From assembly GCF_001311985.1 (NCBI RefSeq), contig NZ_BBCJ01000005.1, positions 62,001 through 126,000 on the forward strand: a stretch of DNA of 64,000 bases, read 5' to 3'. A model generated the notes under the pieces. That model worked only from the letters and a program-made list of their open reading frames with translations, did not search any database and was not told where the DNA came from. Every line of letters begins with the position of its first letter. The stretch's first letter is position 1. This DNA comes from Geotalea toluenoxydans JCM 15764 (lineage in GTDB: Bacteria > Desulfobacterota > Desulfuromonadia > Geobacterales > Geobacteraceae). The position numbers and the translations under genes are program-made. Of the stretch, positions 22,085 to 32,912 are shown piece after piece.

Positions 22085-22591
22085 CTATTCATTAGCTGCG
22101 GCAGCGATATTTTCCCCCTGCACTGCAGCCAGTTCCTCTCCCGAAAAAATCCTGTCGATGTCCAGTATCATGATGAACTGCTCATCCCGTTTGCCCATGC
22201 CACTGATGAAATCGGTCCTCATTTTTGTTCCGATCCTGGGAGGCGGCTCGATCTGATCCGGTTCCAGGTCCAGCACTTCCTGTACCGAATCGGCCATGGC
22301 GCCAAGAATGGTGACCTCGCCGTCCACAGCCACTTCGACAATGATGATGCAGGTATTGACGGTATTCTCCGTGGCATTGATGGCGAATTTCAGCCGCATG
22401 TCCACCACCGGCACCACATTGCCGCGCAGGTTGATCACGCCGCGCATGAAATCGGGGGTCTGGGGGACCTTGGTCACCGTTGTGTAGTCCAGCACCTCCC
22501 GCACCTTGCCGATATCCAGGGCAAAAACTTCGTCATCGAGGGTAAAAGTGAGATATTGGATGGCTTCAGCCTGCTCAGTTGTGTGCTCCAT
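22085..22591 (-). CDS. cheW: Chemotaxis coupling protein CheW (copy 2)
   Basis: Intact 168-residue CheW, start ATG 22591 (MEHTTEQAEAIQYLTF). The central 140 residues match copy 1 at 19713 almost perfectly, with single changes such as GINATEN to AINATEN and FIRGMG to FISGMG; only the first ten and last ten residues differ clearly. It ends 41 bp before the start of MCP 2, so receptor and adapter are probably made from one transcript. It is followed upstream by a terminator and a histidine kinase gene. Confidence 0.94.
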   Translation of the reverse strand: MEHTTEQAEAIQYLTFTLDDEVFALDIGKVREVLDYTTVTKVPQTPDFMRGVINLRGNVVPVVDMRLKFAINATENTVNTCIIIVEVAVDGEVTILGAMADSVQEVLDLEPDQIEPPPRIGTKMRTDFISGMGKRDEQFIMILDIDRIFSGEELAAVQGENIAAAANE

Positions 22592-22762
22592 GTTTTAACC
22601 TTTCTGTACAACCGATGATTTCCCTACCAAGGGTTTGTCGATGTAAGATTTTTCTGACGTGACTTGTAAGCCTTATCGGAGCAATTTCATTTTGCTTAAG
22701 GTTTTTTTACGGATATGGAGACAAAAAACCTCGCAAATCCGGGAATTTTTTCTGATTACGGG

Positions 22763-22791
22763 CAAAAAAAAGGCCACGTTAATCCGTGGCC
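22763..22791 (-). terminator. Rho-independent terminator after PAS histidine kinase
   Basis: Minus-strand hairpin GGCCACG / CGTGGCC with a short loop, followed by a run of eight T. It lies only 4 bp past the stop of the kinase at 22795 and 170 bp before cheW2, separating the two transcription units. Confidence 0.85.
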
Positions 22792-22794
22792 GGC

Positions 22795-24299
22795 TCAGCA
22801 AAACTGGTTGTAAACTCTTACAGGCTGAAAAAAAAATGTCGCTCCTTTCTCAATATCACCTTGTGCCCAGATCCGCCCTCCATGGCGCTGAATTATCCTC
22901 TGCACGGTGGCAAGCCCGATGCCCACACCGGAAAATTCTTCCGGGCGGTGAATACGTTCGAACGGCTTGAACATTTTCTTGGCGAATTTCATATCGAAGC
23001 CTGCACCATCATCGCGGATGAAAAAGACCTTTCGCTTTTTCAGCTCCATCACGCCGAATTCGATGATCGCCTGTTGATGCTTCGCCGTATACTTGCAGGC
23101 ATTATCCAGGAGATTTTTCAGGGCCAGCATCAGCAGCCTTCGATCTCCTTTTGCCAGGACCATCGGCGCAATCAGCCAACGGATGTTGCGCCCGGCATAA
23201 GCCGTTTTCAAATCATCCATGATTGAAAGGCACATCTCGCTCAGATTTACCTCTTCCACCGTCAGGTCGCTACGGGTCAGCATGGTCAGCTCAAGAAGTA
23301 TATCTATGACCTCTTTCAGCTGTTTGCTGTTCCTCTCGATGCTTTCCCCATAGGTGCGCCCCTGGCTGTCGAGGCTTTCGCCGCAATCTTCGAGCAGTGC
23401 CCGGCTGTATCCTTCAAGACGCGTCAGCGGCGCTCGAAGGTCATGGGATATGGCATAGCAGAAGCCCTCCAGTTCCCGGTTGGAAGCCTCAAGCTGAGCA
23501 GTTCGCTCCTGCACCCTCGTCTCCAGTTCCTCGTTCAGCATGCGGATCTCGTCTTCTGCCCGTTTGCGGCCGCTGATATCACGGTTACTTCCCCGGGTGC
23601 CAATGAAATTGCCGTCGTCATCATGGGCAGGCTGGCAAACATGGCCGATCCAGCGCAGACTGCGTCCGGCCTGACTATACGAAAAGCAACCGAATCCGTT
23701 CTCCGTTCCTGTTCCACTTCTTTTATGTGCGCCTCATAACCTTTCAGATCATCGGCGAAAATGATCCGACGGAAAAGCTCCGGATCGGCAACGAATTCTT
23801 CAGCCCCATGGCCGGTGATTTCTTTGCATGCAGGAGAGGAATAGATAAATTTCCCTTCAGTATCCTGCCAAAACTCCCATCCGTAGGTATTCTCCGCAAC
23901 GATGCGGTATTTCATTTCCGAAGCACGGAGGGCGGCTTCCACGCGCAGACGTTCTTCCACCTCATCCTTGAGGCGCAGGTTAGCCTTTTCCAGTTCACTC
24001 GTTCGCTCCATAACCTTCAATTCCAGGTTCTGTTTCGCTTTCCACAGAGCCTGTTCAGCACAGTATAATCTCTCTTCGCTTTGCCGCAGTTTTCTGCTTC
24101 CCAGACAGATCCCGCCAATCCCCACGATCCATAACATTACGAAGCCAAAAGTATTGATCAAACCGACCCTCTCCTCGATGTCGGTGAGAAGCGCGATAGC
24201 CATGACCGCAATCACTAAAGTCCAGACCAGTCCCAACAGCTGGACAGCCCGGCCATCCCTGTCAACCAGGACATTATAATCCTTGGAGCCGTTCGCCAT
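22795..24299 (-). CDS. PAS-domain membrane histidine kinase
   Basis: About 501 codons. Two membrane segments near the N-terminus (LGLVWTLVIAVMAIALL and INTFGFVMLWIVGIGGICL) are followed by a coiled coil and a PAS domain with PAC end (EFWQDTEGKFIYSSPACKEITG ... NFIGTRGSNRDIS). A second coiled coil leads to HisKA with phospho-histidine in FCYAISHDLRAPL, and HATPase_c with NLLDNACKY and GVGIGLATVQRI. Start taken as the third of three tandem ATGs, 6 nt after an AAAGG site. One G is lost near 23665 (restoring RPDGSLRWIGH). There is no receiver gene next to it; its partner is unknown. It splits the chemotaxis cluster. Confidence 0.85.
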
Positions 24300-24374
24300 C
24301 ATCATCCTTTCGGGATAAGTTTTGAAGTGATTTATTATATTCAATTAATTTGAAAGGTAAAGCTAAATATAAAA

Positions 24375-24400
24375 ATGCCTGGTTCTTTTGAACCAGGCAT
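24375..24400. terminator. Hairpin terminator, copy A
   Basis: Perfect inverted repeat ATGCCTGGTTC / GAACCAGGCAT around a TTTT loop, followed on the minus strand by TTTTTA. It has a near copy at 24553-24580. The outer base pair differs between them (A-T here, G-C there), a compensatory change that keeps both stems paired. Confidence 0.7.
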
Positions 24401-24431
24401 TTCAGATTGCTGACAAAGTCACAATATAAGG

Positions 24432-24547
24432 CTGATCAAAAAGCCCCAGGTGCAAGGCGCCCGAAACCTGAGGAGTGAGGCGTACTTAACGGTACGCCGC
24501 AGCGACGAATGGTAAGGGCAACGCCGCAGATGGGGCTTTTTCATCAG
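24432..24547. repeat. 116-bp palindromic repeat element (family also at 42991)
   Basis: Ends are 17-bp inverted repeats (CTGATCAAAAAGCCCCA at 24432-24448, complement at 24531-24547, one mismatch). The inside holds GCAAGGCG and a GCGTAC...GTACGC centre. It also contains AACGCCGCAGAT. A related element with the same plan lies at 42991-43129. No coding potential. It lies in the 381-bp gap between the kinase and MCP 3, which also holds two copies of one terminator hairpin on either side of the element. Confidence 0.7.
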
Positions 24548-24552
24548 ACTCA

Positions 24553-24580
24553 AGTGCCTGGTTCTTTTGAACCAGGCACT
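24553..24580. terminator. Hairpin terminator, copy B
   Basis: Second copy of the 24375 hairpin (AGTGCCTGGTTC / GAACCAGGCACT, TTTT loop). It lies about 100 bp past the stop of MCP 3 at 24681. With copy A it brackets the palindromic element at 24432-24547. Confidence 0.6.
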
Positions 24581-24680
24581 TTCGCTTCACTTTGGGTCTT
24601 TTGGCCCCCGCTGTGTTGCTCCTCCGGCAAGGCGGCAACTAGGCCTGCGTCGTCGCGCCTTGCCGGGAACCAAAATCCCT

Positions 24681-27600
24681 CTAGTATTTTTCGAAAATAC
24701 TGTCCAGATGGTCTTGTCCTTCTGTCATGTCCAGGTCATGGCCGACCACTGCCTTTTTCCCATAACCGTTGGCCTTGGCTTTTTTTATCTCCTTGACCGG
24801 CTGCACCTTTTGTTTCACCTGGGGAATGACTTTTTGTTCCATCGGTCGTCTCTCGGCAATAGCGTCACGGATCTTGAAGAAGGCTATGGTGCTTTGCAGC
24901 TGCTCAGCCTGTGAAGCCAACTCTTCGGCTGTGGATGCCATTTCTTCGGAGGCGCCTGCATTCTGCTGAATCACCTGATCCAGTTGCTGTATTGCCTTGT
25001 TGATCTGCTCGGCGCCGGCATCCTGCTCTCTGCTGCTGGCGCTTATCTCCAGTACAAGTTCTGCCGTCTTCTGAATATCGGGAACGATCTTACTCAGCAT
25101 GTTTCCTGCCGATTCAGCTACCCCGACACTGGTTGAGGACAGCTCCGAGATTTCCGCGGCAGCTCGCTGGCTTCGCTCGGCCAGCTTGCGTACCTCGCTG
25201 GCCACCACTGCAAACCCTTTGCCGTGTTCGCCTGCCCGGGCCGCCTCGATGGCCGCATTCAGGGCAAGGAGGTTGGTCTGACGGGCTATTTCTTCGATGA
25301 TGGATATCTTGCCGGCGATGTCCTTCATGGCAGCAACGGTCTCAAGTACCGCTTTCCCACCCTCCTGGGCATCCGTGGCCGATTTGGATGCTATTTTTTC
25401 CGTCTGTATGGCATTGTCGGCGTTCTGCCGGATATTGGAAGACATCTCCTCCATGGAGGAAGATGCCTCTTCGGCGGCCGCAGCTGCTCACTGGCTCCCT
25501 GGGACATTCCGGTGGAAGCCGAAGACAATTCCTGACTTCCGGCCGCCACGTTGTCGGCCGCTTTTTTAACATCCGATACCACCTCATTCAGCATTTTGAC
25601 CATCGCCGAAAGGGCATGCATCAGTTCATCTTCCGACGAACGTTCCTTGATCTCTACGGTCAGATCCCCACCGGCAACGAGTTTGGCAGCCTCCGTAATG
25701 GTTTGAGTGGCCTGAACAGTGGTATTCACTGCATGGGCGATAACATCGAAAGTCTGTTTCACCTCTTTGGTGTCGTCATCTGCCGGTGCGGTGGCAATGG
25801 TGAAATTAATCTCTCCCTTCGCCAGTCGCTCCAGGCCATCAACCAGCTTGTTCGTTTCTACAGCCTGGAAGTCGGCTATCTTTTTCGCCACTCTTGCCGC
25901 CCTTTTCACAGCGGTCAGATCTGTAACTACCTCCAGCGCCCCCATGACATGGCCCTGACCATCCTTTATGGGCACTGCGGTATAGGAAATATCCAGATCG
26001 ACGCCAATGGCCGGATGGGCATCCGTCTCGCTGGTTGCTTCACTTCCGCCGGTTATGGCCTGCTGACAGGCACACCGGGCGGTTTTGCAGTCGGATGTCT
26101 TGAAGTGATCGTAGCATTTGGTTCCCACCACCTGGGCAGGCGTCTTTCCACCTACCCTCGCCCCCAGGTCATTCATATAGAGGATGGTAAAATCATTATC
26201 GATAATCATGGCCGGTGACGGCATGCTGTCGAGAAAGCCCACCAGTCTGCCAATGGTCTCGTTAACACCGTGGACGATGGCACCATATGCCCCCGAGTGC
26301 TTGCCGGCATCGGCACGGATATTCAGCCGTCCTTCCATGGCAGCCTGGGCAAGCATTGCTACATCGGTGTTCAGGCCGTTGATAACCTCTACGCATTTAT
26401 TCACAGCTTCGGCAATTTTTTCGAAAGTAGCTTTTACTTCCATGGTGTCGCCATCGGCAGACTCCGGTACCACCGTCAAATCCACATCACCCTGTGCCAG
26501 CCTTCCCAACCCCTCCACCAGCTTTTTCGTTTCCTTATTCTGGTAATCGGCAATTTTTGCGGCAAGGCGGGCAGCCCTCCTGACTGCTGTTTGATCGGTC
26601 ACCACCTCGAAAGCCCCGACAACTTGGCCCGAATCGTTGCGTAGTGGAATCCCGGTATAGGAGATTTCCAGGTCGAGGCCGGCTGCAGGATGGGCATCGG
26701 TCTCGCTGTTTGCCGGCTGCCCGGTCTGAAGCGCTCTTCCACAGGCACAGTTGTGGTTTTACAATCCGACGTCTTGAAGTGGTCGTAACACTTGGTGCCG
26801 AGCACCTGTTGTTGCGTCTTGCCTCCCACCTGGCGCCCAATTCATTCATATAAAGGATGTTGAAGTCGTTATCGATTATCATTGCCGGAGCCGGCATACT
26901 GTCCAACAGGCCCACCAGCCTGTTAATGGTCGCGTTGACCCCTTCGACCACCCTGCGAAAATCTCCTTCGTGTTTAGCGGTATCGGCGCGCAGGGTAAGC
27001 TTGCCCTCCACGGCCGCTTGGCAAGCATATCCGTATCACCGACCAGCATCTTTATGTGGTCGATCATTTTCTTCATGCTGTTTAAAAGCAGGCCTGTTTC
27101 ATCGGCGCCGGTATTGCCTATCTCAACGCTCATGTCGCCGGCGGCAACCCGGTTGCTGATGTCAACCGCCTGTGCTATGGGCCTGGTGATGCTTCTCGTC
27201 ACCAGCCAGCCGATCACTCCCGCCAAGGCGAAGCAGACGGCCAGAAGAACATAGATAAGCAGGGAAATTTTCCCATAGGTCTCCACCGCCTCTTTGCCGA
27301 TCCGGTCCATTTCACCGCTCTGGTACCTGATGACCTCTGACGATGCCTCCAGGTATGCGGTCTGCAACTGACGATACTTGCCGAAAAGCAAGCCTGTCGC
27401 AGCTTTTTTATCTCCCGCATCTATGACTGAAAGGACGTGGGTCATTTCCGCCTCGTATTTTGCACGTGCGTCCTGGAGCGTCTTTAGAAGCATCCTGCCT
27501 TTCTCGCTCGTGACCGTCTTTTCCAGTTCGTCATAGTGCTTGTTGATGGCTGCAGTGGCCTCGATTACCCTTGACCGTTCCTTCTGCATGACGGTTTTGT

Positions 27601-27826
27601 CATCGGTCAGAAGCATGTTGCGCAATGCCCTGGCAACCACATTTACCTCACCGATCATTGCGTTGGCCTGAACCGTCTTTGGCCATTTGTCTGTTACCAG
27701 AACTTCGACAGCATTATTGATTTTTTTCAGCCCCAGGTGTGAGATGCCCCCCATAATCACCATCAAAAAGATGATCACGCCATAAGAAAGGGCCAAACGC
27801 GTTGCCAACTTCATTTCTTTAAACAT
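24681..27826 (-). CDS. PAS-containing methyl-accepting chemotaxis protein (MCP 3)
   Basis: Largest receptor of the cluster, about 1049 codons from ATG 27824-27826 ([13 protein letters not shown]) with a GGAGGA site. A periplasmic four-helix sensor lies between TM1 (15-37) and TM2 ([21 protein letters not shown]), then HAMP. Two tandem cytoplasmic PAS modules follow, each with [12 protein letters not shown] and a cysteine-rich segment [12 protein letters not shown]...CxC, each followed by a HAMP-like stretch. The signalling hairpin comes next, and the tail [20 protein letters not shown]. Four indels: near 27015, 26833, 26750 and 25487; each is repaired by one base. The four-cysteine motif in both PAS domains hints at metal or redox sensing. 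Confidence 0.85.
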
Positions 27827-28015
27827 GATTCTCCTCCGCCGTTGCATGCCATGTACCTTAGATTGATGGGCTACAGACATTTATCGGTAAAGTTATGCAG
27901 AACTTGAAGGGAATCTTTCTACTTTTAATCACATAAAGCAGTAGAAATTAAATTATAAAACATGTACAAACTGCAGGGAAATTTGGAGCAATCAGGCAGA
28001 CTGGAAAATGAAAAA

Positions 28016-28045
28016 GGCTGGAACCGATATCCATCGGTTCCAGCC
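28016..28045. terminator. Rho-independent terminator after MCP 4
   Basis: Perfect 13-bp stem GGCTGGAACCGAT / ATCGGTTCCAGCC. On the minus strand TTTTTC follows; on the plus strand CCCTTTTTTT follows, so it could work both ways. It lies 34 bp past the stop of MCP 4. Confidence 0.85.
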
Positions 28046-28079
28046 CTTTTTTTCACAACTCCTCTTTTATTACTTGATA

Positions 28080-30420
28080 TCAATACATTTCAAAATCCCC
28101 GTCCAGTTTGTCATGGGCATCATTCATATCCAGATCGTGCCCGACCACCTTCTTGTGATAGCCATTGGCCTTGGCGTGTTTGATGTTGTCCATTGCAGGA
28201 GCGGCATGGGAAACATTGGCAGCCTTCTTTTTATCCTTAACCTTCTTTGCCGGCTCCGTCTCTCCGATCCTGAAGAAGGAGATATTATCCTGCAACTGCT
28301 CCGCCTGGGAAGAAAGCTCTTCGGCTGTGGAAGCCATCTCTTCCGAAGCTCCTGCATTCTGCTGAATGACTTGATCAAGCTGCTGGATAGCCTTGTTAAT
28401 CTGCTCCGCACCTGAATCCTGCTCCCTGCTCGCGGCATTTATCTCCTGCACCAGTTCAGCAGTCTTCTGGATGTCGGGAAGGATGTTTGCCAGCATCTGG
28501 CCTGCCTTCTCAGCCACCTCCACACTGGAAACGGAAAGGGTGGAGATTTCGCCGGCGGCATTCTGGCTTCTCTCGGCCAGCTTCCTTACCTCGCTTGCCA
28601 CCACGGCAAATCCTTTGCCGTGTTCCCCGGCGCGTGCGGCTTCAATGGCTGCGTTCAGCGCCAGCATATTGGTCTGCCGGGCGATTTCCTCGATGATGGA
28701 AATCTTGTCGGCAATGTCCCTCATGGCCTGCACCGTCTCGGCAACGGCCTTGCCCCCCTCCTTGGCGTCCTCGGCCGATTTCACCGCTATCTTTTCCGTC
28801 TGCTGTGCGTTGTCGGCGTTCTGCCTTATAATTGAGGTCATCTCCTCCATGGATGATGATGCTTCTTCGGCTGCTGCCGCCTGTTCGCTTGCCCCCTGGG
28901 ACATTTCCTGCGCCGCCGATGACAATTGCATGCTGCCGCCGGCCACATTGTCCGCTGCCGACTTCACCTCTTTTATAATAGCTACAAGCTTCTCCACCAT
29001 TGCGGACAAAGCCTGCATCAGTTCATCCTCAGCCGAACGCATCTTGAGCTCCACCTGCAGATTGCCGCCTGCTATCTCCTTAGCTGCCGCTGTGATGCCG
29101 TTGGTCGAATCCACCAATAGATTCAGGTTGTTCTTGATAATGTTGTACTGCCCCTTGTATTCGGCTGTTATCAGCGGCGGCATGTTACCCTTGGAAATGC
29201 GGTCTACATATCTGCCGTCAGCATGAGCGGATTGACGATATTGGTGAGGATATTATTGACGCCGCCCACCAGGTCCTTCCAGCCCCCGGTAAAAAGCTCT
29301 GCATTGGCACGCTTGTCAAGCTCACCCTCAGCAGCACCGCGAATGAGGATGTCGGTCTGCTCCAGCAGCCTCTGCATTATGTCGATGCAGTTGTTCAAAT
29401 TGATCTTTATCTGGTTGAAGTCACCGTTGTAGTTAGCGGTTATCTTTGTCGGAATGTCCCCCTTGCTGATCAGGTCCACATATTCCGCGGCCAGGTTGAG
29501 AGGGTTGATAACGGCATCCAGTGTCTGATTGACTCCTGCAACGATCCGTTGGTAGTCTCCCTGGTGCCTGGCTGCATCGGCACGGGTCGCCAGCCTGCCG
29601 TCCTGTGCCGCCTGGGCAAGCATGTTGCATCTGCCACCAAAGCTTTTATGGCTTCAACCATTGTCTGCATGGCTGCTTGCAGTCTTCCGGTTTCATCCTG
29701 AGCCGTCACATCCAGAGCCACATCCATATCGCCGCCGGCTATCTTGTTGGCTGCGGTAATACATGCTGCAACAGGTTTGGTAATGGCTCGGGTAATGATC
29801 AAGGCGATTGTAGCGCCCAGCAACAGAGCAAAAATAGTGCAGGCAAGAATAATCGTTATGGTCTGCTTGCCGAGTGTTATACCCTCCTTACCGATCCGAT
29901 TCACCTCTTGGGTCTCATAGGCGACAAGCTCGGCTATGCCCTGCATATAATCCTGCTGGCTCGTCCTCATCTTGCCGAAAAGAAGGGCTTTCGCCTGTGC
30001 GTTCTTCCCCTGATTAATGAGGTCGATCAATTGTTTCAGATCATCACGGTACTTTTCCCTGCCAGCTTCAACGGCAGAAAAAAGCTCTTTACCTTTCGGA
30101 TCTTGAATAGCAGCTTTGAGTTTTTCCATCCTGTCATTGATTATCTTGGAACAATCTGGTATACGGCCAATTTCTTTAGCTGTCTCCGACCTGTCATCGG
30201 TAAGGATGGCGTTTCTGGTAGCTCTGGCGGCAATATTCAGTTGATCGATAACATCGTTGGCCTGGACGGTCTTAGGGAACTTGTCGGCGGCAAGCTCATC
30301 GATATTGTTGCTCAACCTGCTCACATTCACATAGGCCAGCACCCCCATTAAGACCATAAGCAAAAGAACAACGCCATAACCGACTCCCAGTTTGGTACCG
30401 ATCTTCATGTTCTTGAACAT
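28080..30420 (-). CDS. Methyl-accepting chemotaxis protein (MCP 4)
   Basis: About 780 codons from ATG 30420 ([15 protein letters not shown]). TM1 is at 10-30; a four-helix sensor of about 150 residues follows, then TM2 ([21 protein letters not shown]) and HAMP. Two tandem HAMP-like modules carry [22 protein letters not shown] and [22 protein letters not shown]. The signalling domain has [19 protein letters not shown], and the linker ends in [20 protein letters not shown]. Two one-base losses: near 29630 (restoring [15 protein letters not shown]) and near 29207 (T, restoring [11 protein letters not shown]). Start and sensor resemble MCP 3, and the modules resemble MCP 5. Confidence 0.87.
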
Positions 30421-30787
30421 TTACCCCTCCACGTTAATGTGATTGAACCTGGAAATATGGTTCATTTGCAGATGGAGCAGCTCGAATCTTCAAGCATCCC
30501 CATCAAGGATGAATAAAGGAGATTAAAATTCTGCTTCAACAATGTCACTTTTCGGGTTGTTGTTTTTTTTCTAAACTTTTTTTTATAAAGAACAGGTAAA
30601 TTATTTTGATAGTAAAATGGTAGGTAATTACTATTTTCTGGAGTCATCAAAGATAAGCATGGGAGTAATTGGGGTGGGTCTCAAGCTGTTATCGGGGGCT
30701 GTCGGTCTAGGTCAGGATGAAATGCGAGGCGCTGCAACGATGAGCAGCGCCTCAAATATAACTGGAAATATAACCTCCTGCCCTTAC
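30421..30787. other. Intergenic gap between MCP 5 and MCP 4
   Basis: 367 bp with no gene. It should hold the promoter of MCP 4 (minus), but I could not pick a convincing -35/-10 or -24/-12. A GC-rich hairpin at 30726-30753 (GAGGCGCTGC / GCAGCGCCTC) lies 34 bp past the MCP 5 stop and may be its terminator, though the following T-tract is weak. The rest is AT-rich. Confidence 0.5.
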
Positions 30788-32860
30788 TCAGAATTTCTCG
30801 AAATCAGAATCCAATTCATTGTGTGGGTCCTGCATATTAAGATCATGGCCGACGGCCTTTTTTGAATAATCGTTGGCTTTGGCATTTTTCAGGGATTTGT
30901 CAGCTTTAGCCTGTTGCTTTTGCACCGGCTTTCTTTCGGTTATCGATCGTTTGTCCACTGCCGAGCTGTCGATTTTAAAGTAGGCGATTGCCTGTTGCAG
31001 CTGTTCGGCCTGGGACGCCAGCTCTTCGGCAGTGGAGGCCATCTCTTCCGAAGCACTTGCATTGGTTTGTATAACCTGATCAAGCTGCTGTATTGCTTTG
31101 TTTATCTGCTCTGCTCCCGTATCCTGCTCTTTACTTGATGCATTTATCTCCTGCACCAGTTCCGCCGTCTTCTGAATATCGGGAAGTATGGAACCGAGCA
31201 TTTGACCTGCTTTTTCGGCAATGTCGACACTGGAAGCCGAGAGTTCGCTTATTTCACCTGCTGCCTTCTGGCTACGCTCGGCCAACTTGCGTACTTCGGA
31301 AGCAACAACGGCAAATCCCTTGCCATGCTCACCGGCACGGGCCGCCTCGATGGCTGCATTCAACGCAAGCAGGTTCGTCTGCCGGGCTATCTCTTCTATG
31401 ATGGTGATTCGGCTTGCTATTTCCTTCATGGCCCTGACTGTTTCATCAACGGCCCTTCCCCCATCCTGGCGTCAGCGGTTGATTTCAGGGCGATTTTTTC
31501 GGTCTGCATGGCATTGTCAGCATTCTGTCTGATGCTTGCGGTCATTTCCTCCATGGAAGAGGATGCTTCTTCGGCAGCGGCAGCCTGCTCGCTTGCTCCC
31601 TGGGACATTTCCTCGGAACCTGCGGAAAGCTGCTGGCTGCCGGCTGCAACGTTGTCTGCGGCAGATTTCACGTTGCCGATGACGTCCACAAGATTGGCCA
31701 CCATGGCTGACAATGCTTTCATCAGCTCATCATTCTCCGAACGCGCCTTCAGCTCCACTTGCAGGTTGCCGTCGGCCACTTCCCTGGCTGCTGCTGCAAT
31801 ACGGTTAGTGGAATCGATCAGCAGGTTAAGGTTCTGTTTGATCAGATTGTACTGCCCCTTATACTCCTCCGTTATCTGAGGGGGCATGTCACCCTTTGAG
31901 ATGCGGGCAACATAATCGGCCGTCACGTTCAGAGGGGTTACTACCGCATCAAGGGTCGCGTTGACTCCATGAACTATTTTCTGGAATTCCCCATGGTGCT
32001 TGTCGGCGTCAGCCTTACATCGAGCTTGCCGTCGATGGCCGCCTTTACCAGCATGCCGGTATCGTCGACTAGTGCCTTTACGGTACACATCATTTGCGCC
32101 ATGGCAAAGATCAAACTTCGTTCATCCTTGCCTGTGGTGTCTATGGACATTGACAGGTCACCTGCTGCGACCTTGCGCGTTATCTCGACCACGTAGAGTG
32201 GATCTCCCCCCAACTGCCGCTGCACGTTCCTGACCAGCAGCCAGCCGAAAATGACCGAGAAGATCAGTGCCGCTACGCTGCAAACAATGGATATGGTGGA
32301 GGTTCGCTGCCTCAAGGCATCGAACATTGCATCACCATCGGTGCTTTCCTTCTTGATGGAGACGACAATCTTATGCAACGGCTCGATTGCGGCATCCCGT
32401 GCAGCATCGAGCAGCGCGTCTATCCTGCGGATCTCTTCCGTGCTGGAGCCGGCGCCTTTCTGCAACTCGGGCAGCTGCCTGTTTTCAAACAGGTCCTGAT
32501 ACTTGGCGAGATTGACGGCAAAGACTTCAGCCAACTGCTTTTCCTCCGCCGTATCGGCCATTTTGCGCACATTATCCACATCTTTCAGAAGGTTGTCTTT
32601 AGACTCCTTGAATTCCTTGCGTGATTCAGCAAGGTTGCGATTGATAACGCGTCGGCCATTATGCCGTACAGAGCCTCAAGCCGCACCTGCACTTCCTGAA
32701 TGGCAACTGCGTTGCCACTCAGGTCGGCTCCGTGATCCTGGACATTGCCCAGCTCCCGCATCTTTATCACCTGGAACAGTACAACACACACAAGAGCTGC
32801 GACGATCAGACCAATACCACCGTACAATTTTGTAGCAAGTTTCATATTGCTGACGTCCAT
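30788..32860 (-). CDS. Methyl-accepting chemotaxis protein (MCP 5)
   Basis: About 691 codons from ATG 32860 ([15 protein letters not shown]). TM1 ([15 protein letters not shown]) is at about 17-32; a helical sensor follows; TM2 ([22 protein letters not shown]) ends at the HAMP with [22 protein letters not shown]. One HAMP-like module has [22 protein letters not shown]. The signalling hairpin and the shared tail ([20 protein letters not shown]) follow. Three indels: near 32645 (restoring [15 protein letters not shown]), near 32015 (G, restoring [13 protein letters not shown]) and near 31465 (G, restoring [12 protein letters not shown]). It starts 53 bp after cheA and probably shares its transcript. 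Confidence 0.87.
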
Positions 32861-32912
32861 GAAATGTTTCCTCCCTTTCTAACCACATTAAATAAGATTG
32901 TCCTTGAACAAC

